Assembly (NCBI RefSeq): GCF_015278125.1
Contig: NZ_JADILO010000030.1
Location: 1 to 64,000, forward strand
Source of the DNA: Vibrio fluminensis
GTDB lineage: Bacteria; Pseudomonadota; Gammaproteobacteria; Enterobacterales; Vibrionaceae
DNA length: 64,000 nucleotides
Reading direction: 5' to 3'
Shown here: positions 26,851 through 34,274 of the stretch, one piece after another
Layout of the letters: every line of letters begins with the position of its first letter
How positions within the stretch are numbered: position 1 is the first letter of the stretch
Made by a program: the position numbers and the translations under genes
Notes under the pieces: model-generated
The model's input: only the letters and a program-made list of their open reading frames with translations
What the model was told of the DNA's origin: nothing
The model's database searches: none

Positions 26851-27642
26851 TCACTGGGTTAAGTGAGCAAATTCGCTGACCTGTTGACAAAATAATTCAA
26901 ATTCGGTCATAAATGGTGCGTGAGATGACTGGGTAAAGACATAGCTTTGGCTATTGGGCATCAGTTGTGATACGTCTTCGGCCACCTGCACAGGTACTAA
27001 GCCATCTAAGCGACCATAAAGACGTAAGGTTGGCACGCTGACTTGGTTTAGTAGATGGCGATGGTCGATATCACCCAGCAGGTTTAAGCCTGCCAGTAGG
27101 GCTTGCTGATTGGGTACTGGGCGCGATAGCACCGCTTGCTTAAGGTTTTTTAGATCTTGTCTGGCCGATGGGCTACCCATTGCTTGTAGGGCGATAAAGC
27201 GTTCAATCGTGAGCTGAAAGTCATCCATTAATTGCGCCGTGAAGGCTTTGAGGACTTTGGTTTGAATTCCGCGCCAAGGTTTCTGCTCAGAAAAACAAGG
27301 AGAGCTGGCCACCGTGATGAGAGCGTTAATCCGTTCAGGATGGTGCAAAGCAATATGGGAAGCAACTAAACCGCCGAGTGACCAACCAAGCCAAATCGCT
27401 TTTTCTGGGGCATCTTGCAATACTTGCTCGGTGAGATTGTCCAGCGTATCAAAACTGGATTGGTGGCTGTGACCAAAGCCAGGTAAATCAACCACATGAA
27501 CACGAAAGTTCTGGCTTAATACTTCGGCTGTTTGCTGCCATACCGCCCCATTCATGCCCCAGCCATGCAGTAGTACTAGATCCTTGCCTTCACCAATACT
27601 TTGCCAATGTAACTCTACTGACTTTGTCTCAACTTTTACCAC
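26851..27642 (-). CDS. bioH: Pimeloyl-ACP methyl ester esterase
   Basis: A 263-residue alpha/beta hydrolase that demethylates pimeloyl-ACP methyl ester at the end of pimelate synthesis for biotin. The triad is readable: nucleophile Ser88 in GWSLGG, Asp213 (GRLDG) and His241 (SSHAPF). The oxyanion region LLHGWGMN is at residues ~24-31. It is divergent from gntX, as in E. coli. Confidence 0.95.
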   Translation of the reverse strand: MVKVETKSVELHWQSIGEGKDLVLLHGWGMNGAVWQQTAEVLSQNFRVHVVDLPGFGHSHQSSFDTLDNLTEQVLQDAPEKAIWLGWSLGGLVASHIALHHPERINALITVASSPCFSEQKPWRGIQTKVLKAFTAQLMDDFQLTIERFIALQAMGSPSARQDLKNLKQAVLSRPVPNQQALLAGLNLLGDIDHRHLLNQVSVPTLRLYGRLDGLVPVQVAEDVSQLMPNSQSYVFTQSSHAPFMTEFELFCQQVSEFAHLTQ

Positions 27643-27707
27643 TTAAACCATCCTTTCAAGCTGACCGCTGTTGCACTATGAAATAAATCCTTAGCCTTGG
27701 GTGGACT

Positions 27708-28424
27708 ATGTTAACGCAATGGTGGCAGAAAAACAGGCAGCGTTTGATTGCGCATTATTGCCAGCACTGTGGCTTGCCGATAGAAAAGCGCGATGTATCG
27801 GCGAGTTATATTTGGTTGCTGTGTCGACGCTGCCAAGACTCCTTGCAAGTGCCACGTTGTCGCTGCTGTGGTCTCGCTTGTCAGCGGGTCGTGGATTATT
27901 GCGGTCAATGCTTAACGTTGCCTCCGTTATGGCGACATTTGTATTGTGTTGGAGATTATACGCCACCGCTCTCGCACTATGTGCAGCGGCTCAAGTTTAA
28001 TCACCAACTGCATCAAGCCGATATTCTGGCGCAGATGTTGGCGCAGCAAATTACCCCTGATGTTGATGCAATTACTTTTGTGCCTTTACACTGGCGGCGT
28101 CAGTTATGGCGCGGGTTTAATCAGAGTGAGTTGATCGCAAAAGCTTTAGCAAAGCGACTTGGCTTGCCATGTGTCACGCTATTTAAACGTACTCGCGCCA
28201 CCAAAGCGCAACTGGGGATGAGCCGTAAACAGAGACAACAAAATCTTACAAATGCGTTTGAGTTGATCGAAATTAACCATTATTCCTCGTTGGCGATTGT
28301 CGATGATGTGGTGACAACCGGCAGTACCGTTCAGCAATTATGCAAATTACTGCTTGATGCCGGAGCCAAAAGCGTTGATATTTATTGTATCTGCCGTACT
28401 CCTGAGCCACATAGTGAGCGATAA
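27708..28424 (+). CDS. gntX: ComF/GntX family phosphoribosyltransferase-like protein
   Basis: A 238-residue protein. The N-terminal zinc-ribbon region carries CQHC, CRRC, CRCC and CGQC pairs, and a type I PRTase domain carries the PRPP loop AIVDDVVTTGST (near residue 195). ComF is needed for DNA uptake in naturally competent bacteria; in Vibrio a competence role is plausible but not shown here. It sits between bioH and nfuA as in E. coli. Confidence 0.88.
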   Translation: MLTQWWQKNRQRLIAHYCQHCGLPIEKRDVSASYIWLLCRRCQDSLQVPRCRCCGLACQRVVDYCGQCLTLPPLWRHLYCVGDYTPPLSHYVQRLKFNHQLHQADILAQMLAQQITPDVDAITFVPLHWRRQLWRGFNQSELIAKALAKRLGLPCVTLFKRTRATKAQLGMSRKQRQQNLTNAFELIEINHYSSLAIVDDVVTTGSTVQQLCKLLLDAGAKSVDIYCICRTPEPHSER

Positions 28425-28485
28425 GTTTACGATTTCGCCTTAAAGGACTAGATCTGAAAATTTTCAGGAGTAAAATGGTCAACAA

Positions 28486-28510
28486 ATATCCTACAAATTT
28501 ACTCAGGTAT
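28486..28510 (+). promoter_or_regulatory. Candidate IscR type-1 site before nfuA
   Basis: The 25-bp stretch begins ATATCC and ends AGGTAT. By eye it matches most defined positions of the E. coli type-1 IscR motif (ATACYY...RGGTAT). It ends five bases before the nfuA GTG. IscR is known to act on nfuA (yhgI) in E. coli, where NfuA matures Fe-S proteins. Placement over the likely ribosome site is unusual and lowers confidence. Confidence 0.4.
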
Positions 28511-28515
28511 TCGTC

Positions 28516-29103
28516 GTGTCAAATCCAATTACTATTAGCCAAAGCGCTCAAGAACACTTTGCTAAACTGCTAGCTCAGCAGCCAGAAGGTACTAACATTC
28601 GCGTGTTCGTGGTAAATCCAGGTACGCAAAACGCTGAATGTGGTGTTTCTTACTGCCCACCAGAAGCGGTGGAAGCTACAGATACAGAGTTAGAGTTTGA
28701 GGTTCTTTCTGCGTATGTGGATGAACTCAGCCTGCCTTTCCTAGAAGACGCAGAGATTGACTACGTGACTGACAAGATGGGTTCTCAGTTAACTTTGAAA
28801 GCACCTAACGCGAAAATGCGTAAAGTGTCTGATGATGCGCCACTTGTTGAGCGTGTAGAGTATGTGATCCAAACCCAAGTGAACCCGCAACTGGCTGGTC
28901 ACGGTGGTCATGTGAGCTTAGTGGAAATTACCAATGAAGGTATTGCGATCGTTGCATTTGGTGGCGGTTGTAATGGCTGTTCAATGGTTGATGTCACACT
29001 TAAAGAAGGCATCGAGAAAGAGCTACTTCAACAGTTTGAAGGTGAACTTACTGCTGTGCGTGATGCAACGGAGCATGACCGCGGTGAGCACTCTTACTAC
29101 TAA
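28516..29103 (+). CDS. nfuA: Fe-S biogenesis scaffold/carrier NfuA
   Basis: A 195-residue cytoplasmic protein with an N-terminal degenerate A-type carrier domain (no full set of carrier cysteines) and a C-terminal Nfu domain with the cluster-binding pair GGGCNGCSM. It carries 4Fe-4S clusters to client enzymes under stress. It starts at GTG 28516. Confidence 0.96.
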   Translation: MSNPITISQSAQEHFAKLLAQQPEGTNIRVFVVNPGTQNAECGVSYCPPEAVEATDTELEFEVLSAYVDELSLPFLEDAEIDYVTDKMGSQLTLKAPNAKMRKVSDDAPLVERVEYVIQTQVNPQLAGHGGHVSLVEITNEGIAIVAFGGGCNGCSMVDVTLKEGIEKELLQQFEGELTAVRDATEHDRGEHSYY

Positions 29104-29121
29104 CTGCTGTTGAATATGATG

Positions 29122-29149
29122 AAAAAAGGCGCTTACGAGCGCCTTTTTT
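29122..29149 (+). terminator. nfuA terminator
   Basis: AAAAAAGGCGCT pairs with AGCGCCTTTTTT around loop TACG, 18 bp after the nfuA stop. This is a perfect stem with a T tract. Confidence 0.92.
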
Positions 29150-29306
29150 GTAACTGACTACCTCAAAATTTTGAAATAGCAGCTCCAAGTAGAAAGGGGA
29201 CGCTAGATCTAAGCTTGCGGAATTAAGTGCTTGAGAAACTGGTTTAAACTATTGTCTTCTCATATATTAAGAATGTTAGTAAGAGCCTAGCATAAGGAGA
29301 GATCTT

Positions 29307-29855
29307 GTGAGTAGAAAGACGCTGCCAGAGATTCTGGATAAACAAGCGGTAGCTCAATCTCGCTTGTTTACCATTGAAGCGTTGGACTTACGTTTTAGCA
29401 ACGGTGAAGAGCGAACTTATGAGCGTATGCGCCCAAGTGGTCGTAATGCGGTGATGATTGTGCCTGTGACCGCACAAGGTGATTTACTTTTGGTGCGAGA
29501 GTACGCCGCGGGTACTGAGCGTTACGAGTTGGGTTTTCCTAAAGGGTTAATTGACCCTGGTGAGAGTGCGACAGAGGCTGCCAACCGTGAGCTTAAAGAA
29601 GAGATTGGTTTTGGTGCCAATCAGATCGTGCCATTAAAAGAAGTGGTGCTAGCGCCTTCTTATTTTTCTAGCAAGATGACGTTGTTTGTCGCGCAAGATC
29701 TTTACCCTGAAAAATTGGAAGGCGATGAGCCTGAGCCACTAGAGTTGGTGCGCTGGCCATTGGCTCAAGCAGAAGAATTATTAACGCACCTCGACTTTAG
29801 CGAGGCGCGCAGTATTACCGCACTGATGCTCGCTTTGAGATACCTAAAACCATAA
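29307..29855 (+). CDS. nudE: ADP compounds hydrolase NudE
   Basis: A 182-residue Nudix hydrolase acting on ADP-ribose, NADH and Ap3A-type substrates. The Nudix box is intact (GLIDPGESATEAA then RELKEEIG, about residues 93-114). It starts at GTG 29307 behind AGGAGAG. It is 25 bp from cysQ and probably cotranscribed, as in other gammaproteobacteria. Confidence 0.93.
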   Translation: MSRKTLPEILDKQAVAQSRLFTIEALDLRFSNGEERTYERMRPSGRNAVMIVPVTAQGDLLLVREYAAGTERYELGFPKGLIDPGESATEAANRELKEEIGFGANQIVPLKEVVLAPSYFSSKMTLFVAQDLYPEKLEGDEPEPLELVRWPLAQAEELLTHLDFSEARSITALMLALRYLKP

Positions 29856-29880
29856 TAGAGTACGTGCCAAGGATTTATTT

Positions 29881-30708
29881 ATGCCAATAACCCAAGACTT
29901 ATCGCATCACTTACCAGCCGTGATTGATGTGGCGCGCGCAGCAGGCCAGCTGATTTTAGATATCTATCAGAAAAAGCAGTACGAAGAATTTATCAAAGCC
30001 GATGAGACGCCTGTGACTAGCGCCGATCTCGCTGCGCACAAGTTTATCGTCGAAAAACTGTCTGAGCTAACCCCTGATATCCCGGTACTTTCTGAAGAAG
30101 CGGCTGACATCAGTTTAGAGCAACGCTCGCAGTGGGATCGCTACTGGCTAGTTGACCCATTAGATGGCACACAAGAGTTTATTGCTCGTAGTGGTGACTT
30201 TGCCACTATCATTGCCCTGATCGAGAACCACAAGCCGGTGATGGGCGTGGTGTATGGTCCGGTGTCTGGTGTGACTTACTATGCCTACCAAGGCAAGGGC
30301 GCATGGAAAATTCCTGATATGAATGAGAGCGTGCGTATTACTACGCATCAGCATCAAGGTCCTCTGCACCCAATCGCGATTGCGATTAGCCGTCGTCAAG
30401 ATATCAACCGCATTACCAGTCGCATGAGCACTGCATGGAATTATGATTTAGTGCCATTAGGTTCAGCTGCACTCAAAGCATGCTTGGTTGCTGAAGGTGC
30501 GGTGGATTGTTATCTGCGCCTTGGTCCAACCGGTGAGTGGGATACCGCCGCAACGCAATGTATCGTCGAAGAGGCTGGTGGACGCATTCTTAGCACCCAA
30601 CTCGAACCGCTCTCCTACAATGAACGTGACACGTTAGAGAACCCGAACTTTATCGTCCTCGGTGATGAGAACTTACCTTGGAGTGAGATCTTGTTGGTTA
30701 AAGACTAG
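29881..30708 (+). CDS. cysQ: 3'(2'),5'-bisphosphate nucleotidase
   Basis: A 275-residue Mg-dependent phosphatase that removes 3'-phosphate from PAP/PAPS, by-products of sulfate assimilation. Family motifs are present: DETPVTSAD (metal/lithium site region), EEAA, DPLDGTQEF, and GEWDTAATQ near the C-terminus. A hairpin-rich repeat cluster begins about five bases after the stop. Confidence 0.94.
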   Translation: MPITQDLSHHLPAVIDVARAAGQLILDIYQKKQYEEFIKADETPVTSADLAAHKFIVEKLSELTPDIPVLSEEAADISLEQRSQWDRYWLVDPLDGTQEFIARSGDFATIIALIENHKPVMGVVYGPVSGVTYYAYQGKGAWKIPDMNESVRITTHQHQGPLHPIAIAISRRQDINRITSRMSTAWNYDLVPLGSAALKACLVAEGAVDCYLRLGPTGEWDTAATQCIVEEAGGRILSTQLEPLSYNERDTLENPNFIVLGDENLPWSEILLVKD

Positions 30709-30712
30709 AAGA

Positions 30713-30980
30713 GCGGAACGCCCAGCGTTGCTGGGCTTACGGATTTTGGAACGGTAATTGGAATGCTTTGCTACGGAACATTCCATTCCGGGAACGTGCC
30801 GTAAACGGCACTTACGGAGAGTGGTTCGTTGCGTTTTCGCACTCATGATATCGATTTTTTCATCCTCGAGAGGCGTAAGCCGAACGTCTCGCATCCGTGA
30901 GCGTAGCGTTCCCGATTCCTTATCCCCGCATCCGTGAGCGCAGCGTTCCCATTTCCGTATCCCCGCTCCACTTATTCCCC
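30713..30980. repeat. Modular hairpin repeat cluster after cysQ
   Basis: A series of short units bounded by GGAACG and TTACGGA, several with perfect stems: GCCCAGC/GCTGGGC (30720-30736), GTGCCGT/ACGGCAC (30796-30811), and GGAAC-type stems around 30775-30792. Later parts (AGGCGTAAGCCGAACGTC, CATCCGTGAGCG...) also occur at 34.2 kb. It begins immediately downstream of cysQ. Function unknown; the position suggests transcript 3'-end structures or a mobile REP-like family. Confidence 0.75.
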
Positions 30981-31382
30981 GCCGTGGAAAAACCGTCAAA
31001 ATCCGCCTTGTTGAGTAAAATTGACGTGTCACAAAGTGGGACTTGAAGCACATTTCTTATCACGAAAATTCAACAACTATCCTTTTTATTAATATGAAAC
31101 AGTGAGTTCCTACTCGTAAGTTATTGATGTTCTCATCACTAAACGTGACGTTGAGCCCACAATTTTCGTCAAAATAATTTTTGTGATTTTAACGGAGTTA
31201 TTAAGTATATGATTTTATTGTTTTTATATTTTTATCTCGAGGCGTAATTTGAATCAGATCACTCTATTAACACGATTAATTTTACGCTGAAAAATAACTA
31301 CTTATATTGCCTGTCATTGGATTTTCTTTTTTGGTAAGTGCAGCTGTTTGGCTGCGTGTTATGTGTTTGAAAGGTAAGTAAG
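30981..31382. promoter_or_regulatory. AT-rich chitobiase upstream region
   Basis: About 400 bp with no gene, becoming strongly AT-rich towards the hexosaminidase start. It must contain the promoter; the poly-T and poly-A tracts around 31170-31240 give no single clear choice. A CRP-like site lies at 31248-31263 and is listed separately. Confidence 0.4.
31248..31263 (+). promoter_or_regulatory. Candidate CRP site upstream of chitobiase
   Basis: TTTGA-ATCAGA-TCACT matches the CRP pattern TGTGA-N6-TCACA at 8 of 10 defined positions with correct spacing, about 120 bp before the start codon. CRP control of chitin genes in Vibrio is known, but one site at this match level is only suggestive. Confidence 0.35.
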
Positions 31383-34028
31383 ATGTTGAAACCAACTTTG
31401 ATTGCAGCTTCGGTGTTAGCAACTTTGAGCGGCTGCTCGTCTCTGCAAAACTCACAACAAGTAGTCGATTTGCTCGCAGACAACTTAGATATTCACTACC
31501 AAGTTGTTACTAACCACGGAGCCAATGATGGCTTAGCGTGTGAAAACTTAGGTGCGGAATGGGCATCATGTAATCAAGTGATCATGACGCTAGAAAATCA
31601 AGGTGAAGCGGTTAATGGTAAAGGTTGGGCGATTTACTTCCACAGCATTCGCTTAATTCTCGATGTGGATAGTGACCAATTTAAAATCACTCGTGTCACT
31701 GGTGATCTACATAAACTAGAGCCAACCGATAAATTTGATGGTTTTGCTGCAGGTGAAAAAATCGAATTGGGCTTGATTGGTGAATATTGGCAGTTATTTG
31801 CGACTGACTTTATGCCGGGCGCGTTTATCACTGCACCAGATGCACAGCCAAAAATGATTGCTTCACTCAATACAGAAGATGTGGCGAGTTTTGTGTCGGG
31901 CTTAGAGGGCGATAACCTAAAACGTACACCGGATGACAACAATGTGTTCGCCACCGCTGTTACCCGTTTTGAAAAGAACGCCGATCTTGCCAAGCAAGAT
32001 GTATCGACAACACTATTGCCAACCCCACTGATTGTCGAAGAAGGGCAAGGCGTGGTGAGTATCGCTAAGGGCATTAAGCTCAACAATGCTGATTTCTCAT
32101 CAGAGCAGTACGCGGCACTGCAAGCGCGCGCCAATCTACTTGAAGTGAACCTTGCCGGTGAGTTAGCCATCAATGCTGCAATTGTACCGAGTGAGTTTCC
32201 TGAAGATTTAGCGAAATCTGGTGCTTATGAGTTAGTGATCGCTGAAGATGGCATCAAGATCGTAGCATTTGACCAAGCTGGTTTGTTCTATGCTGTGCAA
32301 TCAATTTTTGCCTTAACGGGTGAGCAAGAGACACTACCAGTATTACGTATTATTGATGCGCCGCGTTTTGATTACCGTGGCGTGATGGTGGATGTCGCGC
32401 GTAACTTCCACAGCAAACAAGCGATTCTGGCGACGCTAGACCAAATGGCGGCGTACAAGATGAACAAATTACACCTTCATCTGACCGATGATGAAGGTTG
32501 GCGTTTAGAAATACCAGGCCTTCCTGAGCTAACCGACATCGGCGGCCAGCGTTGTTTTGATTTGGATGAACAACAATGTTTGTTACCGCAGTTAGGCTCT
32601 GGTCCTTCTTCTGATAATTTTGGTTCGGGCTACTTCAGCAAAGCTGACTACATTGAGATCTTGAAGTACGCGGGCGCACGTAACATCGAGGTGATTCCTG
32701 AAATCGATATGCCAGCTCACGCACGCTCTGCAGTTGTTTCAATGGAGGCGCGTTACGATCGCTTAATGGCGCAAGGCAAAGAGCAGCAAGCCAATGAATA
32801 TCGTTTGATGGACCCACAAGACACATCGAATGTTACGACGGTACAGTTTTACGATAAACACAGTTTCATAAACCCATGCTTGGACTCATCGACTCGTTTT
32901 GTCGACAAGGTAATTTCTGAAGTCGCAGCGATGCACAATGAGGCAGGCATGCCACTGACGACCTGGCATTTCGGTGGTGATGAAGCGAAGAACATTAAGC
33001 TGGGCGCAGGTTTCCAAGATATCAACGCGCAAGACAAAGTGACGTGGAAAGGCTCAATTGACCTGTCTCAACAAGACAAGCCATTTGCTAAATCGCCACA
33101 GTGTCAGGCGCTGATCAACGACGGTACCGTGAGTGACTTTGCTCATCTACCAAGTTACTTCGCTGAAGAAGTGTCGAAGATTGTTGCGCAAAAAGGCATT
33201 GCTAACTTCCAAGCGTGGCAAGATGGATTGAAGTACAGCGAAGGTGGTGAGAAAGCCTTTGCCACTGAAAATACCCGCGTAAACTTCTGGGATGTTCTGT
33301 ACTGGGGCGGCACTTCTTCGGTGTATGAGTGGTCAGCGAAGGGCTATGACGTGATTGTGTCAAACCCAGATTACGTTTACATGGATATGCCTTACGAAGT
33401 TGACCCACAAGAGCGTGGTTACTACTGGGCAACGCGTGCGACAGATACTCGTAAGATGTTCGGCTTTGCACCAGAGAACATGCCACAAAACGCTGAAACT
33501 TCGGTTGACCGCGATGGCAATGGTTTTACGGGTAAAGGCACCATCGAAGCGAAACCTTTCTACGGTTTGTCTGCCCAGCTTTGGTCAGAGACAGTACGTA
33601 ACGATGAACAGTATGAATACATGGTGTTCCCACGTGTTCTAGCCGCAGCAGAGCGCGCATGGCACAAAGCGGATTGGGAAAATGAGTACCAAGTGGGTGT
33701 AGAGTATTCGCAAAACACCAACTTAGTGGATAAAGCAGCACGTAACCAAGATTACAACCGCTTTGCTAACGTACTTGGTCAACGTGAGTTGGCGAAGCTA
33801 GAGAAAGCAGGCATCGATTACCGTCTTCCAGTACCAGGGGCGAAAATTGAGAACGGTAAGTTAGCGATGAACAGTGCATTCCCAGGTATTGAGTTACAGT
33901 ACTCAATCGATGGTCAAAACTGGCTAACCTATGCTGATGATGCGCGCCCAAGTGTAAGCGGAGAAGTGTGGATTCGTTCAGTCTCAGCCAGCGGTGAGAA
34001 AGCGAGTCGCGTAACCACGCTGAAGTAA
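31383..34028 (+). CDS. Beta-N-acetylhexosaminidase (chitobiase), GH20 lipoprotein
   Basis: An 881-residue protein. A lipoprotein signal ends in LSGC (Cys at about residue 18). It is followed by a chitobiase-type carbohydrate-binding N-terminal domain, a GH20b domain, the GH20 catalytic barrel and a C-terminal Ig-like chitobiase domain. The catalytic Asp-Glu pair is at about 533-534 in HFGGDEAKN. It would split chitobiose to GlcNAc at the outer membrane or periplasm. Length matches the known Vibrio chitobiase (Chb). Confidence 0.93.
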   Translation: MLKPTLIAASVLATLSGCSSLQNSQQVVDLLADNLDIHYQVVTNHGANDGLACENLGAEWASCNQVIMTLENQGEAVNGKGWAIYFHSIRLILDVDSDQFKITRVTGDLHKLEPTDKFDGFAAGEKIELGLIGEYWQLFATDFMPGAFITAPDAQPKMIASLNTEDVASFVSGLEGDNLKRTPDDNNVFATAVTRFEKNADLAKQDVSTTLLPTPLIVEEGQGVVSIAKGIKLNNADFSSEQYAALQARANLLEVNLAGELAINAAIVPSEFPEDLAKSGAYELVIAEDGIKIVAFDQAGLFYAVQSIFALTGEQETLPVLRIIDAPRFDYRGVMVDVARNFHSKQAILATLDQMAAYKMNKLHLHLTDDEGWRLEIPGLPELTDIGGQRCFDLDEQQCLLPQLGSGPSSDNFGSGYFSKADYIEILKYAGARNIEVIPEIDMPAHARSAVVSMEARYDRLMAQGKEQQANEYRLMDPQDTSNVTTVQFYDKHSFINPCLDSSTRFVDKVISEVAAMHNEAGMPLTTWHFGGDEAKNIKLGAGFQDINAQDKVTWKGSIDLSQQDKPFAKSPQCQALINDGTVSDFAHLPSYFAEEVSKIVAQKGIANFQAWQDGLKYSEGGEKAFATENTRVNFWDVLYWGGTSSVYEWSAKGYDVIVSNPDYVYMDMPYEVDPQERGYYWATRATDTRKMFGFAPENMPQNAETSVDRDGNGFTGKGTIEAKPFYGLSAQLWSETVRNDEQYEYMVFPRVLAAAERAWHKADWENEYQVGVEYSQNTNLVDKAARNQDYNRFANVLGQRELAKLEKAGIDYRLPVPGAKIENGKLAMNSAFPGIELQYSIDGQNWLTYADDARPSVSGEVWIRSVSASGEKASRVTTLK

Positions 34029-34080
34029 TTAAACAGTTAGTTAATCATTAAATGGATTTAAGTTGTTGGTAAGCCAAAGC

Positions 34081-34105
34081 GCCCTGCAGATGCAGGGCCT
34101 TTTTT
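34081..34105 (+). terminator. Chitobiase terminator
   Basis: GCCCTGC (34081-34087), loop AGAT, GCAGGGC (34092-34098), then CTTTTTTT. It lies 52 bp after the stop. Confidence 0.93.
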
Positions 34106-34114
34106 TGTAATGGA

Positions 34115-34274
34115 TAACGGAACGCTCAGCTTTGCTGAGCTACGGATTTGGGAACGCTATGCTTACGGAACACTTCGTTCCGGGAACGTGCCGTAAACGG
34201 CACTTACGGATGTCTCCCGAAGAGAGGCGTAAGCCGAACGTCCCACATCCGTGAGCAACGCGTTCCCGCATCCG
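34115..34274. repeat. Modular hairpin repeat cluster abutting recG stop
   Basis: Same module types as at 30.7 kb: GCTCAGC/GCTGAGC (34124-34140), GTGCCGT/ACGGCAC (34188-34203), GGAAC...GTTCC, then AGGCGTAAGCCGAACGTC and CCGTGAGCAACGCGTTCCCGC. The last module ends directly at the recG stop codon (34275-34277). Confidence 0.78.
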
